Positions 35,501 to 48,759 of a stretch of DNA of 64,000 nucleotides are shown here, piece after piece (within the stretch, counting starts at the first letter, position 1; the number at the start of each line of letters is the position of its first letter). Made by a program: the position numbers and the translations under genes. The notes under the pieces were generated by a model. The model searched no databases, had not been told where the DNA came from, and saw only the letters and a program-made list of their open reading frames with translations. The DNA comes from Acanthaster planci (Eukaryota; Echinodermata; Asteroidea; Valvatida; Acanthasteridae): positions 2,855,503-2,919,502 of the forward strand of contig NW_019091361.1 in NCBI RefSeq assembly GCF_001949145.1, given 5' to 3'.

Positions 35501-38071
35501 CAGGTGCCAGCGCGTGATTTTTGCAGCGGGTATTACTATATCATTCTCAGCGGCCGGGCATTATCAAAATGTTGATACGCGGTCAAGTTGCATGATGTTG
35601 AATAGGGAGACTGTCTGGGGTATTTATGAATTTAGGTGAATGGTCCCTTCTGTCTTTCCAAAGGGCAACTCACTAGTTGGCAAACTTGGCAACGTTTTCA
35701 TAACAATTAAGGTAAAACAAGGCCTTACCTTGACATGTTTAACGCATCGTTTACATTGCAAACAAAATTTTTGAAACTGGAGGTGTACACATTATGATGT
35801 CTTGTACACCTTGTTTTTCTACTCGTCTTTCAATTTTCATTTTGTCGATGTACACCTAAGATTCTAAAGCTAGATTCAACAAGGTGTGATTGGTCGGGAG
35901 AAGGACCGTGTAAATTGTTACATCAGCTAATTCTTTCCTCGGCCAAACACCGGTGATGACGGTGCAAAATCCTACACAAGATATGATACAGCTGCAAAAG
36001 ACTTGGCCAGATCTAATTGTCCCATTGGGTGTTGTTCAATGTTGCAATTTCGATACAGTTACTTCTAGGCACCCCTCGTTCCGCTTTAAAATACTTTCTG
36101 GCAGTATTAATTGATTCAAAACATACTTTCATAAGACACAATACGCGTAGTACTCAATATCTCCCACATGCATGGTTTACACTCACAGGTTCATTAAAAC
36201 GCATGATTAATGTATATCACATAAAAGGTTTCACTTACAAAAATACCAACACAAGTTGTAAGTTTACAATCAAATTTAAAGAACTTCACAATTTGAAAGA
36301 AAAAATCGAAATGACAATCTTCTTTGTCCGAACACAATATAAAACTAATAGATTTTCCTCATTTGAGCTGCTTAGGTTTGACATCTGCACATAAAACCAC
36401 AATGAATGTTCACAGCTAAATAAGAGCAAACAGAACTTATATTGCACATACATGTTTAAAAAATCAACAATGGGTCTTTAGCACGAGACACACCATCACA
36501 GTAAGCACATACTTCACGGAAAGTAACAGTTTTCAATGGTGTACTGAAAGGAAAATACATGTCCCAAAGGAATCAACGGTCATGTTGGACAGTGCACTGT
36601 CTAATACGAATGTTGATTCATTTCGGAGTGAATTTGTACATAATCTATGTACACATAAATGATACTATAGGCCAACACAGGCCAAGATCTGACTAAACCA
36701 AGCGCTGCACAGACACTCAGAAGCAAAGATGTTGCTCAACCTTTGAGTATCATGGAACAGTACTACCTGCTGGCGTATTTTTCATCTTCACCGCAGCCTA
36801 GGGTGGTGGTACCAATTTGCGCATGAAAAGAGACTAGTGCTGAGTATGTATACACAAGCGCATAGGATTTAACGTGGTGGCGGAAATATGACATAATTGT
36901 TCAGACAGTCTAAAGGGTTTCACTGCATGTCACTAAAAACTGGAAGACGTCTCGTTATTGCAAGGCTTCAGATGCTGCTAAATGTTATGTGAGAGCTCCA
37001 CTAGGAATCATGGTAGGCCTACGCAATGCAAAACGTGAACCAAACGTAACTTCACGACCGAAATACTAAGCTCATAATGAGTAAAAGTTTTATTGAGTCT
37101 TTCAACGGTTTCCCTTCTTCCATGCTTCAAATGCATACAGGCAGTGGCGCACCAAGGATTCGAATTTTTGATATCATTCTTTGCTGTGCTATACAGTGCA
37201 CTGCAGCTAACAGTAATAATTTTTGATATTGGGAGACTTTTACCATAGGTATATGAAGCATTATTGACGCAATTTGCTGCAAAGCCATAACCCGTCTGCA
37301 CATCGCACTTGTATTTTATCCCCTCCCCCCGAAAAAACTAATGCTAAAAAACAAGGCATGCGGTTGGCTACCCTAGCTCATCAAGCCAGAGATCACAGTA
37401 GTGATATAACTTCTACTTTTTCACATAAATCAAAGAAAAACTTGACCATCAGAGGAAGAGGAATCGCCCCAATAGAATCCATCGGTCTATCACCTCTGAA
37501 GTATCAACTTTCGGGACTAAATACAGATATTTATTTGTTGTAGTACGGGCACCATCGTTTCGTGTTTTCGCGCGCTCTCTCTGACTGGTTCTGTCAGCAT
37601 TAGTCTTTTTCAAGCGCGAATCAGCACTACCAGAGCAAAAACCCTAGACTACGGTGTAAATAAAAAAAAAATACCCGCTGATATATAACAAAACCAGGTA
37701 GTCGTTTCGTGACTGTCTAACTCAAGATGTCACTTAACCACAACGTGGTGTGAAAAGTGGAATGTGCTACCAGTCTAAGACCTAAGATCTCAGAGTGATG
37801 TACTAAAGTGAAGAATACTTATTATGAGCTGTCCACAGTGTGACAGAACATGTCGTCCTGCGAGATACACTACTTAATACCGCAAATGCTCAGCTGCCTC
37901 TAAGGTAGCAGAACTGATGAAATGATAAATGTGTTCAGAATGACGTAGTCACGGACAAACTCGATGTGTCAGTACAAAATTCAAGGAAATACTACACTGA
38001 TTTCAACGAGTCACGGGCGAGACAAACCCATCTTTGTGTCATCAATAATAAGTACTACATTCCTGAACGTG
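32575..38071. other. Intergenic DNA between convergent genes
   Basis: Holds the 3' UTR of the death-domain gene at its left end and that of NLR gene 1 at its right end. A tRNA-derived SINE is at 33950-34085. TTTATT motifs near 37527 and 37087 are AATAAA on the minus strand and could be polyadenylation signals for NLR gene 1. The frame at 36017-36394 is AT-rich with no motif. Confidence 0.4.
33950..34085 (-). mobile_element. tRNA-derived SINE
   Basis: On the minus strand the element reads 'ggctcagtggtcgag' (box A), a D/anticodon-like middle, 'gtaagcaggaggtcgtg' and 'ggtccgagtcc' (box B) followed by 'ccacc'. The two RNA polymerase III boxes are well formed and spaced as in a tRNA, but there is no clean acceptor stem and the sequence continues into a tail, as in a SINE. 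A degenerate relative is at 7625-7690. Confidence 0.6.
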
Positions 38072-41000
38072 TTAAATAAAGCAGCTGGCTGATTCGTTCA
38101 GAGACAGGCACCTAGCGATATGCTGCTTATCCTCCCCCGTTAGAAGGCACTCCTGGAATCGAAGATTACAAAGATGCTTCATCTGCTTCAGGTGTGGCGC
38201 CCACAATGCTGCAGAGCCACTCAGCGCCTCATTGCCGGTAAGATCTAATTCGGAGAGGGCAGGCATCACGCTGCATGCCTCGGCAATGTGCTTCATATCA
38301 CTGGGCATCAGTGAGCAACAGCTTAGGTGCAGCTCCTGGATATGCTTCACGTGGTACAAAAAAGGCGCCCACACATTGCAGGCACCGCCCAATGCCATAT
38401 TCCCTGACAGCTCCAATGCACGAAGTGAGGGCATGCTACTCAAAGTTAGAGTAATTTGTTCCACATCTGATCCGAGCATTGAGCACCGATTCAGTACCAA
38501 CACTTGGAGGTTCTTCAACTGTTTCAGATGGAAGGACCACAGAGATGCCGAGTTTGCCAGTGCATCATTACCAACAAGGCTTAATTCGACCAGGTCACTA
38601 GACCTAGAACTCAAACCCTCCAAAATATCTGCTAGATTTGTGCCCGTCAGTGAATAGTCACTCAGGTACACATGTATCCCAGAACTGACGGGCTGAATTG
38701 AAAACTGGAACCTGCTGCCCATGTAATTGCTTCGGACAGAGCAGTTTACAAGGTTTCTCAGAAGACCGATTGATGCAGCAACATACTTGAATTCCTGCCT
38801 TTTGATATTGCACTCATCAAATTCCAGCATCTCAAGATGGTTCAAGGACTGCAAAGGGACGGACCACAATGATGCTGTGCCACCCAGAGAATCATTATCG
38901 GAGACTTTCAACCCTTTCAGATTTGGCAGATCACACAGTGACACAGAAATATTCTTCATGTCAACCCCTGTCAAATCACATGAACTCAAGTCCAACATTT
39001 GTAGATGCTTCATGAGCTTCAGTTGGGGTGCCCACAGTTTGCCTGAACCACCTAAGGTGTCATTCAGGGACAAGTCCAGCTTGGTCAAAGATGTCATATC
39101 CTCAAGCATCAGAGCAATGTGTTCGATGTCTTTGGGCTGCAAGGAGCAGTGATGTAATTCCAATCGTTCTAGTCGTCTTAACTGCTTTAAGTATGGCGAC
39201 CACAGTGCTGCCGAGCCACTAACTGCGACATTTCCACTGAGGATAAACTCCACAAGGTCATTCCTGTTGCTCACTGCTTCAAGGATGAAGGCTAGATCTT
39301 TGCCCGTTAAAGAGCGCTGACTAAGGTCAAGCCTGATGCCAGTTTTAGTAGGTTCAACCAGAAATCGCCCGCTCAAGTAAGCACTCTTAACCAAACAGTT
39401 AACCAGATTCGGCATGTAGCTGAATGATGTAGCAAGATGCCTCAAATCCTGTTTGTTCAGATTGCAACCTAGCAATATCAGGTTCTTAAGATGATGCATG
39501 CGCCTAAGGTGAGGGGACCAATTGCCTGCCGAGGCACTCAGCAGTTCATTGCTAGAGAGGTTCAAGTCCTTGCAGCTGGCCATACTGCTCAGGGACATGG
39601 CAATGTATTTTACATCCTTGCTTGACAAAGCACACTGGCGTAAGTATAGCTTTTGAAGTGACCTCATCTGGTCAAGGCAAGGAGCCCAGACTCCAGCCGA
39701 GCCACCCAGAGACTCGTTGAAAGAGAGGTCCAACTTGGTAAGGTTAGCCAGACAACTGAGCGAAATTGCTAGCAGCTTTGCATCTTCACCAGTAAGTGAG
39801 CAGTACTTAAGGCTCAGCTTCTGCAAGTGCGTCATGATCTGAAAGTGAGAGGCCCAGGAACCACCCAATCCACCCAAGCTGTTCTGTGACAGATCCAGTT
39901 TTGCCACTAAAGGCATTCCACTCAACGATACTGCAATGTATTCAATGTCACTGTCTTTCAGCAAGCAGTTACTCAAGACCAACTCTTGGAGACTCTTCAG
40001 ATGCATGAGAGGATTAAACCAGAGAGTTGCTGAACCACCCAAACCATTATTTCTACTTAGGACCAACTCAACTAGGTCTTTTCGTCTGGTCAAAGCCTCC
40101 ATTATTTCTGCCATGTCTGAACCAGTCAACGAACACTCAGTTATATCTAGCCTTATACCACGTTTCCTACTTGTTTCTTTTTCAGTCTCACTCACTAGGC
40201 GGTTGGTAGGCCAAACAAGGTCATCCGCTGGGGAACGACGATGAACGTCAGTTTGGACAGAACAATCGTGAAGACTGCCGATATGTCCAACTGACACAGC
40301 CAGGCTTCGAACGTCTTTCCTATTTAAATGACAATCTTCTAAATTCAGCTTCTCCAGCCTTTTTAGAACGTGTAGGTGCAAGACCCAAGATGGTACTGAG
40401 CCACCTAAACATTCATTACCTGACAGGTCTAGCAAGGTCAGGTTGACTAACTTGCCAATCGATGCTGCAATATGTTGCATATTTATGACAGAGAGAGAGC
40501 ATTCTTTAAGCACTAAGATGGATAAATTACTCAATCCCTTCAAACAGTGTGTGAGAGATGTATCCCATCTCTGCAGGTTACATCTGCATACAGCCAATTC
40601 TGCTACGCTGGCAAGCTTGGCATTGGCATGTCCCTCTGGCTGTTCCATGACCTGTTTGACAAACCACATATGCGAATTCAGACTATCACTGTTGCAGTCT
40701 TCAATGTGTACTGCACTCGACAGCACTGCACTCACAAGGTCTTGGGAAGGTATACTCTTTGACTGACTCTCAAAGAAGCACATCAGGGCCAGTTTTAATG
40801 CCGAGTTGCTAAATGTATTCTGCAGCATTTTCAAGATTTGAGCAGTGCATCCCTGGCTGTCACCACAACAAAAGCGCAGTAGATACTCAAAACCAGCTGG
40901 ATGGTTCTTGATTGCATTCTCAAGTTGTTTCAGTATCTTCTGAAATTCTTCAGGGCTGGTTTTTAACAAGCTCTGAAAATATTTGGCTGCGCTGAACTCT

Positions 41001-44000
41001 TGGAATGTCATATGCATAAACTGAATGCTGTCAAGTGTGTCCAAACCCTTCATAACCCTCTGACTGGTTACAAGACCTACTCTTAATGCTGTATTTAATG
41101 TACTATTCACAAACTCGCTCTGTTTAAATGAAAGCAGCTGCACTGGAGATATGAGACCATGAAAAGCAATTTTCCCAAGTTCGACGACAACCTTAGACAC
41201 TTCATGATTTGAAATGCCAGCTTTCCGCTTGAACATGTATCTCAGTACCTCACTGTACAGACGATACATTGTGTCTGGGAGAGAAGAATCTTCTCTCCAT
41301 AAAACACACATCACAAGAAGCAGCATGGGGCTCCTGGCCAGATCACGCAACACATCAGAAGACTGAATTCTCTCACAAAGCCGCTGAGCTTTCTCAGGCT
41401 CCTTGGAGTAGAACTTGCTTATATAATCATTAACATCTTCTGCACTGAACCCTAGGACTCGGACGTGGGTGAAAGGCTTCTGAACCAACAACTTGTTCAC
41501 CAGTTTGCTTAAGTGAGAGGAGCGGGTTGTCACCACCACACAGCAATCTCTACACTCCTTTCGATTCAGGATTTTGAGGATGGAGCCAAACGTAGACTCA
41601 TTCAGGTCGGTGGTCGTAAATTCATCGAAACCATCCAAGAGAATGAGTACCTTCTCAGGATTGGTGTTGATGAAGGACTTTAAAGCACACTTATCAATGG
41701 GGGTGTCTCGGTCCAACAGTTGTGCAAAGACTGCATCAACAAGCTCAGAGCTTTGCTCAAGAGAGTGCATTTTCAGAGCAAACACAAGTTTGTACTTAAG
41801 CAACACACTGACACATTTCATGGCCCAGTCATACGTTACTTTGGCAATTAAGGTTGACTTCCCAACACCAGCTTGACCATCCAAAATGATCCGCTTGATA
41901 ACATTACCCTCCCTGGTTTCAACAAGGAAAATTCCCTTATATGACTTGAGCTTCCCTTTGATATAATCACCTACAACCTGCAGGCCTGTATAGATATCCA
42001 TGATATGTTTTGTGTCATCTTCAAGCCACGGGATGATTTGCACATAACTCCCTGTGGTGGTGTACCGGGATTGCAACGCTTTCTCACAAAGATCAGCAGC
42101 AGCTTCAGCAAGTGTAGCCTCTTGAAGCTTCCTGGTGGCACTGAGTTCTTCATATGGGCCAGGCTGTCTGTCAGAATTACTGCTTGCAACTGGCATTTCC
42201 GCTGTAATAAAATGAGGAAAGTCCTTCAAATCGGAGGCAAGAACACATAGGAACATTTGAAGTGACTATTGGAAAATACCAATGAGGACATAAGAACACT
42301 GTCTTTTGAAATCAGTAACACAAAGCGTTTAAAAGCAAATTTACCTGATGTTTGAATTTTACTACTCCGTCTATTGGTGTCCTCCGGTGAGATTGGTAAC
42401 TTACCAAAGACAGCATCATGAGAGTGTATTTCCCGTTTGTCTTCTCCTTGGTCTGCAAGTTAACACAAGAACACAAATGACATTGTTCCCTGAGACTAGG
42501 GCCATGTGGAGAACTAACCACTTAAAGGAAGCATTATTTTTGCCCACAGTTTTGATTATGAAAAAAAGGCAGGACACATTGCCAAACTAACTCGTTGAAA
42601 TCATTTGGGCAAAATTTTTATGATAGTTCTCACTTCAGCCAAATTTTGGAACACACTTGGGTGCCATCATGGAGCAATATTTGCAGTGATATCAACCTGT
42701 CCCAACTTCCTGGAATATGTGTGCATGTTTAAAACAAGTCAGGGGTAATATAACATTGTATGTTCACTGCCAGTGGCTTGGGAATGTGAAGTAGTATAAT
42801 GCAAATGTCAGCAGTCCATATGTACGCTGATCGCCAGTTACCATGGCTTGACTTGGCTAAGAAGTCTTGCCAAGGTAGACATTTGGTGTTCATCATTAAT
42901 ACCTTTTGGCGCAGAGACAACTGTGAGGTTGAACGTCGGCCCATACATTGGTCCAAAGAAACAAGGATTCTCATCACCAGTGACGTTGAGAGTCTCAACA
43001 TGACAAGCACTTCGCGGGGAGAAATGAACGACAGCAGCTCTGTCTGGCTCGACTTGATGCCCAAAAAAGGGAGGGATTAATGAACTTAGATTAATACTAA
43101 ATAATTCAAAGAAGTCGCAAGTGTGTACGCTCAATTGGTTCATATTTCTGCAGTAGTCAAGTCTATGACAAAAGTTCTTCAACAAATCCACTCCTTTCAC
43201 AAGATCAGTCATGAGTAACAGGGTGAACACTGCTCGGGGAATGCTTTCCTTAAAGTTCATTTAAATAGCTTGTGACATGGCTTAATACACTAAAAGACAT
43301 GGGATGAACTTGACAAAAGTGCTACCTTCAGACCTTTATGCATAAACAAATTACATGTAAGTTCCTTCACAGACCAGTCACAAGCTTTTCACAAGACCAG
43401 TCACAGATAGCAGGGTGAACAGTGACAAAGAAATGCTTGTGATTGGTCAAATTTCACTTAACGGCTGCTGACTTGGCTTAGGACTGGATGATTGTGGGGA
43501 CTTTTGATGGACTCGACTGCGACACTGATACCAGCTAAGTATGCATATTCCAATGCTGTTATAACTGGAATCATGAAACATGAAGGCATCAAGTCAGGAA
43601 ATCCTTCCTTTCATCTGACAATATTATTGGTAGACAATGTTGCAAAAGACAAATAAAACTTTCTCTGGTTTGGAACAAGACTTCGAAAATTCGGTCACAA
43701 GTTTATTTAGACACAAAATGGCAAAGGGAACACTATAAAGTACAAGCACAGTTCCCTTCCGTGGATGATCACAGTACTGTCAACAACACGAAAATGATAA
43801 ACGGCAACCAGAGTCTAATGGATGTTCAAAGACACCTGGACACCACGCTGGATAAAATCTTGCATTCAAACTCTTTTACATTCCAAAAAGAATCAAGTCA
43901 AACTGTACCTGGATGAGAACCCTTTGTCAGCACTTGTTGTGTTGACAGGTCAACCTTCTCCTCTCCATCTGAGGGCTGATCATGCTTATTAGATTGTACT

Positions 44001-46653
44001 GCCCTCTGTCCAGAGCTTTGTTCAACGCAGACCCCGGGCATTCCTTCACAATCCTTTTTCTTCCTGTTGACCTTGCGCAGAACTGACTGTAATCTGGACG
44101 AGGGCTTCTTTTTGGCTGAAGGCAAAACTGCATCAACATCAGGCTTTCAAAATGACTCACTGAGTAGCTAGCTTATTCTCAAACAGCCCTATTCCCATCT
44201 TCGGCTTTACCTGATGTTTATGTTCCCCGACTTATGCGATTCTGGCTCAGTCTGAGTCAAAGCTTTGTCACAAGTGGGAGTTTTCTAATTTCAAAATGCA
44301 AGGGCTAGAGATATTTACTCAGCCAGTTAAAGATGAAGCCATTGCTTGAGACAAGTCAACTTACTTTTAAGAAAGAGTAGTCAACTAACTTTCAAGAAAG
44401 ACACATAACATCCACAGCATTTGGCCTTTTGCAAACCTAACTGGACCCCCCTTGTTAGCACCCACTTGATCACACAGAACTGTAAGACTGGGTGAAATCT
44501 TTATGACTTTCCTCTAAAGACTAAACCTGACACTGCCTTCACTGCCTTTCCTGATGAACTGTTTGTGGTACACTGATGACAGTAAACTGTGAACGAACCT
44601 TGACCCACTGCTCTAATCTAATCCACCAAACAATTGACTAATGTTGTTTTCTTGTTTCAAAATGAGAGACTGTTAACTCAATCATTACCTTGCAAAATTT
44701 CTGGTGCCTGATGATGTCTTGGTGAGGGTCTGCTTGGGATTTCAGCTAGCACTTGGGATGTCATCTCATCTCTCTGACACTGCTGTCCAATGGAGCTGGG
44801 GCCTTTGTCACGTTGCTTGCTCCTCCAAAACAATCTGGAGAGTACTGATTGCATTCTGGATGGCTTTTGTGCAGACTGGGCTGCTAGGCACAGACAGAGA
44901 ATATTTTGAAAATCTCAACAGCACGTATGCCTGATATGTATAAGTCATCCCTGTCACGAAACCAAAGAGTAGGCACACCTCTGCTCGAAGCTGTACATGC
45001 ATAAACTGTTTCTGCTTTCATTCATTTCTGTTTTCCTTGAGGGCTTTCATGTGTAGATCTATCCCAGAGCAAATCTTTATGATGGACTGGAGTTATACCA
45101 GGAGTCATACACTGTAACCTTTGCAACATTGAAAAGCAATGTCTTCCTACATGTACAGAACAAAGTCACAAAAACAATTTGATTTACAGGATCTGCTTTC
45201 AGATAAATGCCTGACAGATCTCATATACCTCCCATTCAAATAGTCAAAACTTACAGGTACAGTCTCTGTTCTTCATAAACCATGCACATGAACAATATTA
45301 GAAGTTATCCTAAATAGTTATAATTTTGGTCAAGCAAGAGCATCAATCCATTTTGAAAAGTGTGGGGGCGGGGAACATGGCCCTGATCAGAGTGAATGTG
45401 AGCACAAAGTGAGAAGCCCTGAGTGGCATGGGGTCCAAATAGATGCTCTGTGGTGTGATCTGAGACAAGTTCTGGCTACTTTAGCCAGTTTTTTCAACAA
45501 AGACTTTTTCAAGGTATACATTGTCAATTAGGTTTTGAAAAAGGGGGGGGGGCACGTCCCCCCCCACCTGACACCAATTGATGCCTATGGGGGTCAAGTG
45601 ATCTGTGGAAAGATGTATCAGACATAATTGCTTTGGTTGCTGCATTTGAAACAAGGACTAAATCGTGTAAATGTTGTATCTTCCAGTGCAACTGCAAACA
45701 AACACCAATTCAAGCAAAGTTACAAAGCAATGCATACGCTGTTTGGTAAACACAAAGGAAAGTCTGTGACCTTGTAGTCGCCAAGTCCCTAATTTCGCCA
45801 CCAATTGTCAAGGCTGATTGGTTTTCACATTACATGGTGAATTAAGGGGCCTGGGTCACTCACGTTACATATCTAACGTCAGGATTTGGCTATGTAGTGA
45901 GTGAACAGCAGGAGTACGCATACAGCAATAGATGGTGGCCATTACTTCACCTCTGTCATGTCGGTGAGGTTCAATAAATTACACAAGTACCAGCAGATGT
46001 ACATATAGCTCCCATGGGATATTTATGATAAGAGCTATCCGTTACCCCATTTATTCTTTAAAGCACTAAGGGCAAAATAGTTCTTTGCCCTGCAGCATGA
46101 GGATTCTTAATATCAACTCAGTATAAATACATGCAGTTCACGATGATTGTTTCAGTGTGGGCAAAGGTTCACATTATAAAGGCCAAATCTTCAGTGAAGA
46201 TACCCATGATAACAGGTGGTCGATGATATTTTCACAATAATTTTAGGATCTGGCCTACCATCCACCCAGCAAGTGAATTTATCTACTTAAGTTTTTACCC
46301 AAGCAAAACTAAAGCTCAGCGAACGAAGACAACAGGGCACTTAAAAATCACAGTTGAAGTGAATAGTTTGTACCTTGACAGTTTGTAATTTGCCTCTGAT
46401 GACTTGCAAGTGATCACTTGCAAGTTATTAGACTCAGCAAAGACTTCAAATTAATTTGCTGAATATACTGTTATTTGCTACAACACATAACTACCAGGAT
46501 TCCCGCCTTCACTGGATACATCAGCAGCTGTACATGACAGATAATGAGATACTGGCTTGTCTTGTCCTCCATCCTCAGCCGACAAGTCGGAGGGGAAGTC
46601 TTGGTCATTTGATGCAGGCATCTCCACTCCTTTCCCCTCCTCACCTGACTTCT
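38072..46653 (-). CDS. NLR gene 1: NACHT-LRR protein with charged phase-1 linker exons
   Basis: The large last exon (42201-38072, 1,375 residues) encodes a NACHT NTPase and an LRR array. Walker A is GQAGVGKST (41853-41879) and Walker B is VLILLDGFDEF, followed by VVVTTR, GFSAEDVNDYI and SPMLLLVMCVLW. The C-terminal half (about 40550-38110) is a run of about 54-residue double LRR units of ribonuclease-inhibitor type (for example LTKLDLSFNESLGGSAG, LQKLYLRQCALSSKDVKYIA). Upstream exons on the same strand, all entering and leaving in phase 1, are 42452-42345, 44115-43909, 44883-44689 and 46653-46495. They encode low-complexity, charged sequence. No death, CARD or ubiquitin-like domain is visible for this gene, so its signalling partner is unknown. 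NLRs are cytosolic sensors that oligomerise through NACHT on ligand detection. The true start is uncertain. Confidence 0.88.
42903..43052 (-). CDS. Candidate extra exon of NLR gene 1, unknown domain
   Basis: An open stretch of 49 codons with an acceptor (pyrimidine-rich tract ending CATCAAG) and a donor (AAAAG|GTATTA) is bounded by phase 1 on both sides, exactly as needed to sit between the exons at 43909-44115 and 42345-42452. It encodes VEPDRAAVVHFSPRSACHVE and, further on, NPCFFGPMYGPTFNLTVVSA, with two Cys and two N-glycosylation-like sites. The composition looks like a folded beta domain, not intron noise. I do not recognise the family; it may be an alternative or relic exon. Confidence 0.4.
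43909..44115 (-). other. NLR gene 1 linker exon, basic helix type (downstream copy)
   Basis: A 207-base phase-1 exon encoding KKKPSSRLQSVLRKVNRKKK followed by an acidic, Gln/Ser-rich tail. The basic helix resembles that of the exon at 44689-44883 (KPSRMQSVLSRLFWRSKQR), which suggests an exon duplication. The Lys/Arg clusters could act as a nuclear localisation or membrane-contact signal (inference). Confidence 0.6.
44689..44883 (-). other. NLR gene 1 linker exon, basic helix type (upstream copy)
   Basis: A 195-base phase-1 exon (acceptor GTGCCTAG, donor CAAG|GTAATG) encoding AQSAQKPSRMQSVLSRLFWR and then a Gln/Pro/Ser-rich tail. It shares the PSxRxQSVLxR pattern with the next exon downstream. 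Confidence 0.6.
46495..46653 (-). other. NLR gene 1 acidic linker exon
   Basis: A 159-base phase-1 exon with acceptor TTCTTGACAG and donor CTG|GTAGTT. It encodes an acidic, disordered stretch (EKSGEEGKGVEMPASNDQDF and on). It is the most upstream exon I can support well for this gene. Confidence 0.55.
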
Positions 46654-47582
46654 CTGTCAAGAAAATGTAAAATCCGATTTTAATATAATGAAGTTACACA
46701 TGAACATGTATAACAAAAACGTTCTGGTGAAAGTCAAATGACACCATGTTGGTTATGGTCCAATTTCTGGATTTGGTTTAATTGAGCAGTGCATAACTAA
46801 GCACTAATTATGCTCATTACTGGTGTTTATTATGCCATACTTGCACTAATATAGCACGGATTATTGATGAACAAACCATTATACAAAATCAGTTGCGAAA
46901 GCACAAACATTTGTACATTATGACCAATATAATAGCTATCACACCTGGGAGTGCCTCCAGCATGATTGAAGAGATGAACATTAACAAATAAAAACACAAA
47001 TAACAACATGTCAACATACATGTACATGTAGCCTTCAACATACATGTAATGGCTAATTATGAATACAAGGAAACATCATGAAATTACTTGATGAGTTGTG
47101 TTTGCTCGTGTCCCCAATCAAGCCAGGACCTGTATCTGGGGTTCTACAATATTTTCTTCAAGGCCATGTTCCTTGACGGAATACATGGTGGAGGAGCTGT
47201 TCACAATCAGAAATGGTTTGGGGAATAAGTCGGCGCTAATACAGAGTGATTAAGCCATCCAAATCTCACTTCGTCCACAGCTTACACCAACGGGGTTTGT
47301 AAATAATACGCTGCATCCATCAACAACAAAAGTTGGCTTAAACCGTGCCAAAAAACTCCAAAGGTTTCATTGATTTCCAGGTATGACATGCCTATCATGC
47401 CTGTGGGTTACATCCTTGGGTGTAGATGCCCAGATCCATATGCTGGCAATGTAAGCAAAAGAGAAACAGACTCCATGTAGGCCCTCTTGATGTCCAAATT
47501 TTGGAAATGCAAGTTTTTAATGCCAATTAAGACCACTCAATTCTCACACATTGGCTAAAAACCTTGCCAGGGGCACAATTAC

Positions 47583-47643
47583 CTGCAACCTTCAAGGGTT
47601 CCTCATTTGAAAGATGGACTTGTGAATATGTTACAAGGCACAT
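47583..47643 (-). other. Tentative first exon of NLR gene 1
   Basis: An ATG opens a 20-codon frame (MCLVTYSQVHLSNEEPLKVA) ending in TTGCAG|GTAATT in phase 1, which would join in frame to the exon at 46495-46653. Evidence is only the donor and phase, so this is a weak proposal. Confidence 0.22.
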
Positions 47644-48154
47644 CTACGTATACTTTTACCTAAGTATCTGCATGTTTCATTTTAAAGTGTTTCCTGCAGA
47701 ACGTTGGTTGGTTCAGATTTCATATCCCGATGGGTGGAATTTTGGTGCACTGCTGAGGTGACACAGTACAGTGTACATGAACAAGACCTGCATCAAAGAA
47801 AACACATACAGGCCTAAATAAACACCAGATTGATAACAAAAGAGTAAAAAAGACCATGATCTACATGAATCATTCAGCATGTTCAGCCTTGTTTCTGGGT
47901 TATTAAAATGAAGAATTTTCTGCATTGCAATCAATTGTTCAGGGAGTACGATGGGGGAATCCCCAAAATCACATTTCCTGCGCCTACATCGTGTGCCTTG
48001 CTCTATGACTGCTGTGCAATATTACAGAAACACTACATCGCTTGTTGAGGATTATGTGACTGTAAAGTACAAACCTACTCCAGCTAAGCAGGTATTGCAC
48101 TGGCAAGAAACCAGTTCCACATCCGCATCCATTTTCTTCACGCAGTCCACAAGC

Positions 48155-48758
48155 GCAGTACCTTTGTTTTTATGAATTATAGAGGGCGCTGTTAAAAACA
48201 ATCATTTTGAATCATCAATCATCATTGTCCATTCGCCTCCAGCTCTGATATCGAAAACGCTTTCAGACCCTAGGCTGTTAAAATGACATTTGAGGCCCCG
48301 AGCTAGCTAGGCCCAGCTCCGTTTTTGTCCGTTTTTGTCCTGTCAACCAACAGAATTTATCTTCTTTTGCCAGCGTCTTTGTTGAAGGTTTTTGTTAGCC
48401 AACAGAGGGCGCTCTCCCACTTTCACGGAGGTTGCAGGCCAGTAAATAAACTGCCATACTGTGAAATACCCGAACTTCGAAAAATCAGGAAATTACTCCC
48501 GAATTTCCCAGGTGTTCGAGACGCACATCAAATAAAATTTTGTTTTTTATTTTCTTTTCAAATTTCCTTTCATTAACCAATGACTTTTGAAGATTTACTT
48601 TACCCTAAAATGCAGTCGTGAAGCCCCTCGCCATTTTGAAATGATCGATGTCCCAACAAGTTGACCACTGGCTTAGCCCCCCCCCCCCACACAATCACAC
48701 TTTTTTGAAAGGAGGGGGCATGTCCCCTGTAGGTAATGAGGTGGGGCTTAATGCATCT
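48155..48758. repeat. Allelic duplication, copy 1
   Basis: About 600 bases ending at the N at 48759 and repeated immediately after it at 48760-49345 with about 1% differences, mainly indels (a 10-base 'cgtttttgtc' repeat, poly-T length). The copy ends exactly at the gap and the next begins exactly after it, which is the signature of two overlapping contig ends that were not merged. The open frame inside each copy has no family signature. Confidence 0.85.
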
Positions 48759-48759
48759 N
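48759..48759. other. Assembly gap (single N)
   Basis: A lone N between two nearly identical 600-base copies; probably a contig join with negative true size. Confidence 0.85.

Noticed and set aside
42202-42256. Start of NLR gene 1 at 42256
   Set aside because: There is a good acceptor (TTTTATTACAG) just before MPVASS, and upstream exons match in phase, so the extra codons are intron.
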